A stretch of 24,808 nt of DNA, taken from assembly GCF_934202865.1 (NCBI RefSeq), contig NZ_CAKPYL010000013.1, forward strand, positions 1-24,808, given 5' to 3'. Positions within the stretch are counted from its first letter, which is position 1. Each line of letters opens with the position of its first letter. Position numbers and translations under genes: made by a program. Under the pieces are notes generated by a model that saw only the letters and a list, made by a program, of their open reading frames with translations, had not been told where the DNA came from and ran no database searches. Below, in pieces: positions 10,360 to 18,926 of this stretch. Origin of the DNA: an uncultured Fenollaria sp. GTDB taxonomy: Bacteria; Bacillota; Clostridia; Tissierellales; Peptoniphilaceae.

Positions 10360-10365
10360 TATAAT
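10360..10365 (+). promoter_or_regulatory. Possible -10 box for the alpha/beta hydrolase to gatB unit
   Basis: A perfect TATAAT lies 18 bases before the hydrolase ATG, and a start near 10372 would give an almost leaderless mRNA. No good -35 is visible 16-18 bases upstream (TATTAA there), so this is tentative. The arrangement TATAAT, AGGTGA, ATG repeats what is seen before rarA. Confidence 0.3.
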
Positions 10366-10377
10366 ATAGGTGATTTT

Positions 10378-11148
10378 ATGGAAATAACGATTGACAATAT
10401 TAAAATTAATTACATAATTGAAGGTGAGTCAGAAAAGCCTGTACTTATACTTCATGGCTGGGGCGCATCTATCGAAGCAGTTATTGGTATAGTGAACGCT
10501 TTGAAGGATACAAGAAAAGTTATTGCCATAGATTTACCAGGTCATGGCAAGTCGTCTGAACCAGATAGAGTTTTTGGTGGAGAGGACTATGCAAACATTG
10601 TTAAGGCCTTTGTAGAGGAGCTCGGTATTGAGAAATTTGACGCGATTGGTCACAGCTTTGGCGGCAAGACCTTGATACAAATCGCTTCTGAAGGCTATGA
10701 AAGACTTGATAAGATGGTTCTTATCGATGCATCGGGAATACTTCCTAAGAGAAGTCTTTCATATTACTTAAAAGTTTATACATATAAATTCTTTAAAAAG
10801 TTTTACAGGCTAATCTTTTTTTACAAGAGTGAAGAAGAGCTAATGAAAAAGCTTTCAAAGAAATTTGGCTCTGATGACTACAAAAATACAAGTGGCATCA
10901 TGAGAAAGACCTTCGTCAAGGTCGTTAACGAGTCTCTTCTTGATAAGCTAGAGCTTATTGAGAATGATACTCTTATATTGTGGGGCAAAAATGACGATAC
11001 AACTCCATTATATATGGGTAAAATAATGAATGAGAAGATAAAAAATTCTGCTCTGGTTGAGCTTGAGGGCGGACACTTCTCTTATGCAGATGATTATCAA
11101 ATATTCACACGCGTAATTAGATCTTATCTTAGTAAGGAGGAACTATGA
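10378..11148 (+). CDS. Alpha/beta hydrolase, substrate unknown
   Basis: A 256-residue alpha/beta hydrolase-fold protein, without signal peptide, probably cytosolic. It has the oxyanion-loop HGWGAS (26-31), DLPGHGKS (52-59), the nucleophile Ser93 in GHSFGG, a likely acid Asp206 or Asp207 in LWGKNDDTTP, and His233 in GGHFSY, so the catalytic triad is complete. A Lys/Phe/Tyr-rich lid region lies at about 125-155. The start is ATG 10378 after AGGTGA; the upstream in-frame ATG at 10333 lies in the hairpin and has no ribosome binding site. Its stop overlaps the start of the MurF-like gene (ATGA). That coupling suggests a cell-wall-related or esterase role, but no substrate can be named. In Bacillus an esterase gene occupies a similar place between secG and rnr. 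Confidence 0.88.
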   Translation: MEITIDNIKINYIIEGESEKPVLILHGWGASIEAVIGIVNALKDTRKVIAIDLPGHGKSSEPDRVFGGEDYANIVKAFVEELGIEKFDAIGHSFGGKTLIQIASEGYERLDKMVLIDASGILPKRSLSYYLKVYTYKFFKKFYRLIFFYKSEEELMKKLSKKFGSDDYKNTSGIMRKTFVKVVNESLLDKLELIENDTLILWGKNDDTTPLYMGKIMNEKIKNSALVELEGGHFSYADDYQIFTRVIRSYLSKEEL

Positions 11149-12635
11149 TAGCTATATTTATATTCTTGCCAATATTATTAACAGTTTTAATATATATACA
11201 CTCTTTGGCGTATTTCCAAATAATGCAATTAAATATGTATATCTCAAGTGAGTACGAAGCTTGGCTTAAAAATTTTGGCTGGTTTAAAAATTCATTAAAG
11301 AAAATAAAACCGGGAGATAAAAAGCCGCTTGTTTTTACTGATAGGATGAAGAGAATGATGAAGATATTTGCTTTATTTAACACTCTTATCATGTTTACTT
11401 CAATCATTGTTTATTTATTATTCGGCGAAAAAATTGCTCTAGCATATTTATTGGTACTTGCTTTTATTTTGTACATCATAAGAGCAAGGAGCGTTAAGTG
11501 CGCAAATATATTAGCACTACCGATTGAAAATAAAATCAATCACGGTTTTTACGTTGAGGCGCAAAATAAAATTAAAAAAGAAAAAGAAAATAAATTAAAA
11601 GTTGTTGGAATAACTGGTAGCTATGGCAAAACATCTACAAAACTTGTTTTAAATGATATAGTGAAAAATAATCTTAAGACATATGCTACACCAAGCTCTT
11701 TTAATACACCTATGGGTATATCAAAGGTAATCAACAATGAGCTCGAGAGCGGAACTGAAGTTTTCATCTCTGAGCTTGGGGCAAGATATGTGGGCGAGAT
11801 AAAAGAGGTAGCTGAGCTAGTTATGCCAGACATAGCCATAATCACAAACATCGGCCCATGTCACATAGAAACATTTGGCTCTATGGAAAACATTATCAAG
11901 ACTAAGTTTGAGCTGATTGATACGCTTAAGGAAGGCGGCCTTGCTATATTTAACTACGACAATCCATATATCAAAGAAAAGGCAGCTGAAGTCAAGACTA
12001 GAAAGGTTTACATCTCGCTTGAAGATGATGCTTGCGATTACTTTGCTAAGGACATAAGCGTCGGTGAGTTTGGTACTGAATTTACTCTTATATACAAAAA
12101 TAAAGAGTACAAGCTAAAGACAAAATTACTTGGTAAGCACAATATTTACAATGTACTTTTATCTGCGGCTGCGGCTCATGAGCTAGGTATGTCCATGGAA
12201 GAGATAGTTAAAGCGGTTCTTGATGTTAATCAAGTTGAGCATAGACTATCACTTGTAGAAAATCCAAATAAGCTCATCATCATAGACGATGCGTTTAACA
12301 GTAACCCAAGCGGTGCACAAGCAGCCCTTGATGTAGTCGCTGAGTTTAAAGAGGGAAAGAAGATAGTTATCTCACCGGGCATGGTTGAGCTAGGAGATTT
12401 ACAATACGATGAAAATAAAAACTTCGGTAAAAATGCTGCAGCTGTTGTAGATCACTTCATCATAGTTTCAGAAGTGAATAAAAAAGCAATTAGAGATGGC
12501 CTCGTTGAAGGCGGACTTGATGAAACAAAGATACATGAAGCGGCAAGTTTAGAGGATGCACAATTAGTTTTACAAAAAATATGTCAAGCAGGCGACGTGA
12601 TATTATTCGAAAACGATTTGCCTGATAATTATTAG
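11145..12635 (+). CDS. murF: Membrane-anchored MurF-like ligase (UDP-MurNAc-tripeptide:D-Ala-D-Ala ligase family)
   Basis: A 496-residue Mur ligase. The P-loop GITGSYGKTSTK is at about 155-166, followed by the Mur central-domain segments SELGARYVGEI and ITNIGPCHIETFGSMENI, the linker region DVNQVEHRLS and IIDDAFNSNPSGAQAALD, and the C-terminal domain segment SPGMVELGDLQYDENKNFG. These match MurF best. The N-terminus is unusual: instead of the soluble UDP-substrate-binding domain, residues 1-150 contain three predicted membrane helices (about 3-24, 72-93, 96-113). The C-terminus ends in GDVILFENDLPDNY, where classical MurF has a KGS motif. It overlaps the hydrolase by four bases, with AAGGAGG upstream, and precedes ddl, which makes the D-Ala-D-Ala donor. 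MurF function is likely but unproven; another Mur-type amide ligase is possible. Confidence 0.8.
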   Translation: MIAIFIFLPILLTVLIYIHSLAYFQIMQLNMYISSEYEAWLKNFGWFKNSLKKIKPGDKKPLVFTDRMKRMMKIFALFNTLIMFTSIIVYLLFGEKIALAYLLVLAFILYIIRARSVKCANILALPIENKINHGFYVEAQNKIKKEKENKLKVVGITGSYGKTSTKLVLNDIVKNNLKTYATPSSFNTPMGISKVINNELESGTEVFISELGARYVGEIKEVAELVMPDIAIITNIGPCHIETFGSMENIIKTKFELIDTLKEGGLAIFNYDNPYIKEKAAEVKTRKVYISLEDDACDYFAKDISVGEFGTEFTLIYKNKEYKLKTKLLGKHNIYNVLLSAAAAHELGMSMEEIVKAVLDVNQVEHRLSLVENPNKLIIIDDAFNSNPSGAQAALDVVAEFKEGKKIVISPGMVELGDLQYDENKNFGKNAAAVVDHFIIVSEVNKKAIRDGLVEGGLDETKIHEAASLEDAQLVLQKICQAGDVILFENDLPDNY

Positions 12636-12646
12636 GAGTTGATAGA

Positions 12647-13801
12647 ATGCTAAAAGTAGGCGTTATATTTGGCGGAAGAAGCGTTGAACATGAAGTATCG
12701 GTTATTACAGGTATGCAAGTAATTGAGAACATGGATAAAGAAAAGTTCCTTCCAATCCCAATCTATATTACAAAAGAAGGCAAGTGGCTAAGCTCTGAAG
12801 CCTTCAAAAATTTTAAGACATTTAAAGATGGTGACTTTAGTTCAGCTAAGAACGTTATGCTTGGCTGTGACTATGGCGATTTTAATCTTTATATAAATCC
12901 TGAATCAAAGTCTATGTTTGATAAAAAAGTTTACGAGACATTAGACTTGGTTTTCTTTGCTCTTCACGGAACCAATGGTGAGGACGGCTCATGCCAAGGA
13001 CTTGTAGAAACAGTTGGCCTTCCATATACAGGTACTAACGTTTTAAGCTCCTCAGTCGGAATGGACAAGGTTATAATGAAGGACGTTTATAGAGCCAATG
13101 GTCTTCCTGTAGTTAATTACAGATATTATTATAGAAGCAAGTGGAGAAGCTCTAAAGAAGAAGTCATGGCAGATATTGAAAAGAATTTAACTTATCCATT
13201 ATTTATAAAGCCATCAAACCTTGGCTCATCCATCGGCATATCGAAGGTTAAGAACAAGGACAATCTTGAAGAAGCTTTGATGATAGCCTTTAGTTATGAC
13301 AAAAAAGTCATAGTTGAAGAATCAGTTGAAAACGCAAGAGAAATTAACTGCGCTGTCATGGGCTACGAAGAAAATGTAGAAACATCAGAGCTAGAAGAGC
13401 CACTAGATTTCAAAGAACTATTAACATTTGACGATAAATACGTATCAAATAAAAAGACTCCTGGAACAAAAACAATGAGAAATTTACTTAAGAAGGACGA
13501 GCCACTAAGAGACGAGCTAGAAAGCTTAGCTACAAAGGCGTTTACATCCATTGACGCGGCAGGTAATGCCAGAGTCGATTTACTTGTATCTAAGGACACT
13601 GGCAAAATCTATATCAATGAGATAAATACAATACCTGGTTCGGTTGCCTTCTACTTATGGGAGCCTAAAGGATATTCGTTTAAAGATCTTATAACAAAGA
13701 TGCTTGAGATAGCTCAAGCAGTTGATACTATGAGAAAAGAAACTGTTTACTCATATGACGCTGAGCTCTTTAAACGTATTCAATACGGAAAGAAATTATA
13801 G
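12647..13801 (+). CDS. ddl: D-alanine--D-alanine ligase
   Basis: A 384-residue ATP-grasp enzyme that joins two D-alanines for peptidoglycan. Visible are GVIFGGRSVEHEVSVITG at the N-terminus, FALHGTNGEDGSCQG, GLPYTGTNVLSSSVGMDK, the ATP-grasp IKPSNLGSSIGISK, and INEINTIPGSVAF near the C-terminus. The omega loop contains FDDKY, whose Tyr265 aligns with Tyr216 of E. coli DdlB; that tyrosine is associated with D-Ala-D-Ala rather than D-Ala-D-lactate synthesis, so normal vancomycin-susceptible precursors are expected. AGGAG precedes the ATG. It lies 11 bases after the MurF-like gene, whose enzyme would use its product. Confidence 0.95.
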   Translation: MLKVGVIFGGRSVEHEVSVITGMQVIENMDKEKFLPIPIYITKEGKWLSSEAFKNFKTFKDGDFSSAKNVMLGCDYGDFNLYINPESKSMFDKKVYETLDLVFFALHGTNGEDGSCQGLVETVGLPYTGTNVLSSSVGMDKVIMKDVYRANGLPVVNYRYYYRSKWRSSKEEVMADIEKNLTYPLFIKPSNLGSSIGISKVKNKDNLEEALMIAFSYDKKVIVEESVENAREINCAVMGYEENVETSELEEPLDFKELLTFDDKYVSNKKTPGTKTMRNLLKKDEPLRDELESLATKAFTSIDAAGNARVDLLVSKDTGKIYINEINTIPGSVAFYLWEPKGYSFKDLITKMLEIAQAVDTMRKETVYSYDAELFKRIQYGKKL

Positions 13802-13809
13802 GTGATAAA

Positions 13810-15912
13810 ATGAAAATTAGGGAACTTGTAATGAATTATTTCAATAGCGAGGATTATGTTCCTCAAAGCAAGAAGGAATTATTAAGAACTTTTAAGATTA
13901 ATAAAAAAGATAAGAGGATGTTTGAAAAACTACTTAAGTCATTAGAGAAGGATAAAAAGATTATTTGCAGTAACAATAAATATTACACTTACAATAGTTC
14001 CCGCATTATTACAGGAAAGTATGAGGCTAATAAGCGCGGCTTTGGTTTTGTTATCGGCGAAGACTTTGACGTCTTCATTAGATTTGAAAATTCGATGTAT
14101 GCGATGGACTCTGATGAGGTCTGCGCAGTCATCACAGATAAGAAGCCTGATGGCAACTACGAAGGCAAGATCATTAAGATACTTAATAGAGCAACTAAGA
14201 GAGTCGTTGGAACTTATCAAGACAATGACAGCTTTGGCTTTATTACTTGTGACGATGTCAAGATAGTCTACGACATCTTTGTTAATAAAAGCGCTTCGAA
14301 AGGCGCAAAGCATGGCGACAAGGTAGTTGCAGAGATTATTAAGTATCCAGACAAAAATAAAAATCCGGAGGGAAGGGTCGTTGAAATCATCGGTAAGATT
14401 GATGATCCAGGCATAGACATCACTTCGATAATCAAGTCATATGAGCTTAGAGAATATTTTCCGAATAGAGTTAAAGATGAATTAGAAGAGATAAATTATG
14501 AGATAGATTCTGAGGAGATAGCCCGCAGAGTCGATTACAGAGACCTGCTTACGATAACTATAGACGGCGTTGACTCAAAGGACTTGGATGACGCCATCAG
14601 CGTAGTGAAAAATAATGATAAATATACATTGTACGTACACATCGCTGACGTAGCGCACTATGTTAGGGAGCGCACTTACTTAGATAAGGAAGCTTATTTA
14701 AGAGGCAACTCCTACTATCTTCTTGATAGAGTGCTTCCAATGCTACCAAAGGAGCTATCGAATGGTATTTGCTCACTTAATCCAAATGAGGACAGATTAA
14801 CTCTTTCAGTCAGGATGGACATAGATAAAAACGGTGAAGTGCTTAGCCATAAGATATCTGAAGCAATAATTAATTCTGATTATAGGCTTAACTACCCACA
14901 AGTTTCAGATTTTCTAGAAGGAAAGAAGAAGGCTGAAGAGCTTGGACTTGAAGGGCTAGAAGATACTCTTAAGAATATGGAAGAGCTAATGCATATTCTT
15001 AATGAAAAGAGAAATAAAAGAGGCAATATTGACTTTGATATAGTTGAGACGAAGGTCGTTTTAGATGAGAAAGGCAAAGTTATAGACATAAGGCCAGATG
15101 AAAGGCGCGTCGCTAACAAGATCATAGAAGAGTTTATGATAGCTGCGAATGAAACTGTGGCTAAAGATTATTTTATGAAGGACATACCATTCGTCTACAG
15201 AGTGCATGAGAAGCCAAAGAGGGAAAAGATGTTCTACCTTTCTGAGTTTTTGAAACGCTTCGAGCTATACATCAATCCAGACAATGTCACTTCGGCTGAT
15301 ATAGCGAATGTACTTAATGAGCTTAAGGGCAAAAAAGAGTCGGAGCTGATCTCAAACATCATTCTTAGAACTATGCAAAAGGCGAGATACACTTATGAAG
15401 AGCTCGGTCACTTCGGCCTTGCATCAAAGTATTATTCACATTTCACATCGCCAATCAGAAGATACTCAGACCTTATTATTCACAGAATTATTAAAGATTT
15501 TATGAATGGCAGACTTAAGGAAAGCAAAATTGTCTACTACGAAAAGAATCTTGACCAAATCACAAAACACATTTCTGAGACAGAGCTAGTTCAAGAAAAG
15601 GCAGAGCGCGATATAGTTCAAATGAAGTGCGCTGAGTACATGCAAGACAAGATTGGAAATGTATATGTCGGAAAAGTTTCTTCACTAACATCATTTGGTG
15701 TATATGTTATGCTTGAGAACACTATTGAGGGACTATGTCACTTCTCAAATATGGACGATGACTTCTATTACTTTGACGAAACAGAATACAAAGTCATTGG
15801 CAAAGACTCACTAAATGAATACAAGATAGGCATGAAAGTCAGAGTGGCAGTACTTGACGCATCGAAAGAGACGAGAACTATAGATTTTAAAATTCTTGGA
15901 GTGGTTGAATGA
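13810..15912 (+). CDS. rnr: Ribonuclease R
   Basis: A 700-residue 3'-to-5' exoribonuclease of the RNase II/R family that degrades structured RNA. It has an N-terminal helix-turn-helix-like region (about 1-60), two cold-shock/OB domains (with [18 protein letters not shown] and [12 protein letters not shown]), the catalytic RNB domain starting near [14 protein letters not shown] (about 252-265) with its metal-binding aspartates, [17 protein letters not shown], and a C-terminal S1 domain at about 615-695 ([17 protein letters not shown]). Length is typical of RNase R. AGGTGA lies just before the ATG. Its stop overlaps the smpB start (ATGA), the classic rnr-smpB pairing. Confidence 0.96.
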   Translation: MKIRELVMNYFNSEDYVPQSKKELLRTFKINKKDKRMFEKLLKSLEKDKKIICSNNKYYTYNSSRIITGKYEANKRGFGFVIGEDFDVFIRFENSMYAMDSDEVCAVITDKKPDGNYEGKIIKILNRATKRVVGTYQDNDSFGFITCDDVKIVYDIFVNKSASKGAKHGDKVVAEIIKYPDKNKNPEGRVVEIIGKIDDPGIDITSIIKSYELREYFPNRVKDELEEINYEIDSEEIARRVDYRDLLTITIDGVDSKDLDDAISVVKNNDKYTLYVHIADVAHYVRERTYLDKEAYLRGNSYYLLDRVLPMLPKELSNGICSLNPNEDRLTLSVRMDIDKNGEVLSHKISEAIINSDYRLNYPQVSDFLEGKKKAEELGLEGLEDTLKNMEELMHILNEKRNKRGNIDFDIVETKVVLDEKGKVIDIRPDERRVANKIIEEFMIAANETVAKDYFMKDIPFVYRVHEKPKREKMFYLSEFLKRFELYINPDNVTSADIANVLNELKGKKESELISNIILRTMQKARYTYEELGHFGLASKYYSHFTSPIRRYSDLIIHRIIKDFMNGRLKESKIVYYEKNLDQITKHISETELVQEKAERDIVQMKCAEYMQDKIGNVYVGKVSSLTSFGVYVMLENTIEGLCHFSNMDDDFYYFDETEYKVIGKDSLNEYKIGMKVRVAVLDASKETRTIDFKILGVVE

Positions 15913-16364
15913 AAGATGAAGATATAAAAGTTGTAGCCAATAATAAAAAGGCGAGACATGATTATTTTATAGAAAAGATATATGAAGCAGGCTTGGTGCT
16001 TAAGGGAACTGAAGTTAAATCCATAAGACAGGGCAGAGTGAACCTAAAGGAGAGCTACGTCATCGTGAAAGATGGCGAGGTCTTCGTCTTTGGTATGCAT
16101 ATAAGTCCTTATAAAGAAGGCAACATTTTTAACGAAGACCCATTAAGAACGAGAAAGCTATTGTTAAATAAAAATGAAATTAGAAAGATCTCTCAGGACG
16201 TAAAGCTAGCAGGATCTACTGTAGTTCCCTTAAGACTATACTTTAAGAATGGCAGAGCCAAGCTAGAGATAGCACTTGCAAAAGGTAAAAAGCTTTATGA
16301 CAAGAGAGAGAGTCAAAGAGAAAGAGATATTAAGAGAAGTCTTGATAGGAAGTATAAAATTTAG
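15909..16364 (+). CDS. smpB: SsrA-binding protein SmpB
   Basis: A 151-residue RNA-binding protein that delivers tmRNA to stalled ribosomes (trans-translation). Conserved stretches are [45 protein letters not shown], and the basic tail with [16 protein letters not shown] that becomes helical in the ribosomal decoding centre. Length is normal. The ATG overlaps the rnr stop codon by four bases, and GGAG lies about ten bases upstream. The tmRNA gene ssrA, often near smpB, is not in this window: only ten bases separate smpB from the next gene. Confidence 0.97.
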   Translation: MKDEDIKVVANNKKARHDYFIEKIYEAGLVLKGTEVKSIRQGRVNLKESYVIVKDGEVFVFGMHISPYKEGNIFNEDPLRTRKLLLNKNEIRKISQDVKLAGSTVVPLRLYFKNGRAKLEIALAKGKKLYDKRESQRERDIKRSLDRKYKI

Positions 16365-16374
16365 GAGGTAAGCG

Positions 16375-16746
16375 ATGAAGATCGGCGAGTCAAGAGAAAA
16401 TTATTTAGAGATGATATTGATGCTACAAAACAAAGGCATTAAAGTTAGAAGCACAGACGTTGCTAAAGCCCTTGATTTTTCTAAGCCAAGTGTAAGTAGA
16501 GCAGTTGGTATACTAAAAGAAGACGGATACATCGAGGTTCAAGACGACGGCGAGCTAACATTTACAAAGGAAGGCGAAAAGCTAGCAAAACTTGTATATG
16601 ACAGACACTGCACACTTAGAGCGTTCTTTGAAAGCATTGGCGTTGACACAGAGACAGCAAACGATGATGCTTGTAGAGTCGAACACGTTATTAGCCAAGT
16701 TACATTTGACAAGATAAAGGAATTAGTCAATAAAGATAATGAATAA
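16375..16746 (+). CDS. DtxR/MntR-family metal-dependent transcriptional regulator
   Basis: A 123-residue regulator with an N-terminal winged helix (about 5-72; recognition region SKPSVSRAVGILKEDGYIE) and a DtxR-type dimerisation domain (about 75-118), without the SH3-like third domain of full DtxR, so it has MntR-like size. Aligning to MntR and DtxR from memory, the metal ligands would be Asn9, Glu12, His78, Cys100, Glu103 and His104. Asn9 replaces the MntR aspartate, and Cys100 is like DtxR Cys102, so the metal (Mn, Fe or other) cannot be assigned. TAGGAGGT precedes the ATG. No metal transporter is nearby. Its end overlaps the pcrA start by eight bases, so it may be co-expressed with DNA repair genes. 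Confidence 0.85.
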   Translation: MKIGESRENYLEMILMLQNKGIKVRSTDVAKALDFSKPSVSRAVGILKEDGYIEVQDDGELTFTKEGEKLAKLVYDRHCTLRAFFESIGVDTETANDDACRVEHVISQVTFDKIKELVNKDNE

Positions 16747-18925
16747 TATACTAGATAGATTAAACACGAGACAGAGGGAAGCTGTTTTATATAACAGCGG
16801 TCCCTTATTAATCATGGCCGGAGCTGGATCAGGTAAGACAAGAGTAGTTACTTACAAGATTGCCTTTCTTATTGAGAATGGTCTTGCGAACGAAAACGAA
16901 ATACTTGCTATAACATTTACGAACAAGGCGGCTAAAGAGATGAAAGATAGGGTAGCGTCCTTCTTAGATAAAGACGTAAGCCCAATGTGGATAGGCACTT
17001 TTCACTCGATAGCGCTTAGGCTGCTTAGGCGCCACGCAAACCTTGTTGGCTACACAAACAGCTTCACCATATATGATAGAGACAATCAAATAACACTTAT
17101 TAAAGACATACTAAAGGAGCTTGAACTAGACCCAAAGACTTATGTTCCATCATACTTCATAGCGTTAATATCAAATTTAAAGATGCAAAACATGGACGCA
17201 GATGAATATGAAAGCATTTCTGATAGCTATAGAAAGAAAACTGATGCTGAGGTTTATAGACGCTATCAAAAGAAGATGCTTGAGTACGATGCGATGGATT
17301 TTGATGATATGATAGTAAATTGCGTAAGACTTTTAGAAGAAAATGAAGACGTAAGGCAAATCTATCAAGAGAGATTTAAGTACGTTTTTGTTGATGAGTA
17401 CCAAGATACAAACTACATGCAATATAAGATGGCAAAGTTATTCTCAGATATGTACAAAAACATCTGCGTGGTTGGTGACGCCGACCAAAGCATATATGGC
17501 TGGAGAGGCGCTGACATTAGAAACATCTTAAACTTCGAAAAAGATTATAAAAATGTCAAGACCATACTACTTGAGCAAAACTATAGATCTACTAAGAATA
17601 TATTAAAGGCCGCGAACAATATTATCAAGAACAATGACGAGAGAAAAGACAAGAATCTTTGGACTGATAATCAAGATGGAGATGATATATACTGCTACAT
17701 AACACAAAGCAATGTCGAAGAGAGTTACTTTGTAGCGCAAAAGATAAAAGAGCTATTAGATGAGGGTTATAATGAGAGCGACATCGCCATTCTATATAGA
17801 ACAAACGCTCAATCGAGATCCTTTGAAGATATGTTCTTGAAGTTTGGAATTAAATATAATATTGTTGGCGGAGTAAAGTTCTACGACAGAAAAGAGATTA
17901 AGGACATACTTGCCTACTTTAAATTTTTAGATAACACAAACGATTTTATCTCGCTTAAGAGAATCATCAATACTCCAAAGAGAGGTATCGGTGATAAAAG
18001 CGTTGAGAGTATCACGAGTGATATGCTTAGTAAAAACATTAGTCTTTATGATGCTCTATCCATTAGCACGAATAAAAAGATAAAAGACTTTTATGATACG
18101 ATTGAATCAATCAGAAAGCTTAAGGACAATGTGACTTTGTCGGAGCTATACGATTTAGTCCTTGATAAAACTGATTATTTAAACGCACTTGAGAGAGAAA
18201 ATACCGTTGAAGCGAGAACTAGGATAGAAAACTTAGATGAGTTTAGAAACCTTTTACTTGACTATGAAGATAATTACGATGAGATTACTCTTAAGGACTT
18301 CTTAGGAGAAATATCACTCTTAACTGACCTTGACAAGACTGAAGACAAGGGCGGCGACGCTGTAACCATGATTACTATGCATAGTGCTAAGGGCCTTGAG
18401 TATAACATAGTTTTCGTTGTTGGCATGGAAGATGGTCTCTTCCCAAGCGAAAGAGCCATCGAAGAAGGCAGTTTAGAAGAGGAGAGAAGACTTTGCTACG
18501 TTGCTTTAACAAGGGCAATGAAAAAACTATTCTTAAGTTTAGCAAAGGAAAGAAGAGTTTACGGACAAAGCATAATCTCAAAGCCGTCGAGGTTCATTGA
18601 TGAGGCAGAGGAAGCAATCAAAGTAGTTAACTATAGATCAGATAAGTTTGATGAGAGACCTATACTTGAAAACACTAGCATCAATAAGAGTATTCACCAA
18701 AACCACGGCTTTGACAAAACTGTTTCACGTTTTAAATCATATACGGGTAATGACGGCACTTCAAGTGACAAAAAAGACATCAAGGCAGGCGACAAGATTA
18801 AGCACAAAGCCTTTGGCGAAGGCATGGTTGTCTCTGTCAATGGCAAGAATCTTACTATAAGTTTTCCAAATAAAGGTATTAAAATTTTAAATATTGATTT
18901 TGCACCAATAAAAAGGATAGATTGA
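16739..18925 (+). CDS. pcrA: ATP-dependent DNA helicase PcrA (UvrD/Rep family)
   Basis: A 728-residue superfamily 1A helicase acting in repair, rolling-circle replication and clearing of recombinase or RNA polymerase. Motifs in order are the Q motif region LNTRQREAVL, Walker A AGAGSGKT (27-34), TFTNKAAKEM, FVDEYQDTN (Walker B), GDADQSIYGWRGAD, EQNYRST, MHSAKGLEY, VALTRAMKKL, and a C-terminal Tudor-like domain (about 675-728) with GDKIKHKAFGEGMV. Length is normal. The ATG lies inside the 3' end of the regulator gene (eight-base overlap) and has no well-placed ribosome binding site, so translational coupling is likely. ligA begins one base after its stop, an arrangement common in Firmicutes. 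Confidence 0.97.
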   Translation: MNNILDRLNTRQREAVLYNSGPLLIMAGAGSGKTRVVTYKIAFLIENGLANENEILAITFTNKAAKEMKDRVASFLDKDVSPMWIGTFHSIALRLLRRHANLVGYTNSFTIYDRDNQITLIKDILKELELDPKTYVPSYFIALISNLKMQNMDADEYESISDSYRKKTDAEVYRRYQKKMLEYDAMDFDDMIVNCVRLLEENEDVRQIYQERFKYVFVDEYQDTNYMQYKMAKLFSDMYKNICVVGDADQSIYGWRGADIRNILNFEKDYKNVKTILLEQNYRSTKNILKAANNIIKNNDERKDKNLWTDNQDGDDIYCYITQSNVEESYFVAQKIKELLDEGYNESDIAILYRTNAQSRSFEDMFLKFGIKYNIVGGVKFYDRKEIKDILAYFKFLDNTNDFISLKRIINTPKRGIGDKSVESITSDMLSKNISLYDALSISTNKKIKDFYDTIESIRKLKDNVTLSELYDLVLDKTDYLNALERENTVEARTRIENLDEFRNLLLDYEDNYDEITLKDFLGEISLLTDLDKTEDKGGDAVTMITMHSAKGLEYNIVFVVGMEDGLFPSERAIEEGSLEEERRLCYVALTRAMKKLFLSLAKERRVYGQSIISKPSRFIDEAEEAIKVVNYRSDKFDERPILENTSINKSIHQNHGFDKTVSRFKSYTGNDGTSSDKKDIKAGDKIKHKAFGEGMVVSVNGKNLTISFPNKGIKILNIDFAPIKRID

Positions 18926-18926
18926 T

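Noticed and set aside
10333..10377. An upstream in-frame ATG adding 15 residues to the alpha/beta hydrolase.
   Set aside because: It lies in the loop of the hairpin, has no ribosome binding site, and the added residues do not look like the family; AGGTGA points to 10378.
11145..12635. Reading the MurF-like gene as MurT, the lipid II amidation ligase.
   Set aside because: There is no GatD partner next to it, no MurT-type cysteine zinc ribbon was seen, and the linker/C-terminal motifs fit MurF better.
14021..14266. Plus-strand reading frames inside rnr (14021-14266) and pcrA (18648-18860).
   Set aside because: They lie in alternate frames of well-supported genes, and their sequences are unlike any protein I recognise.
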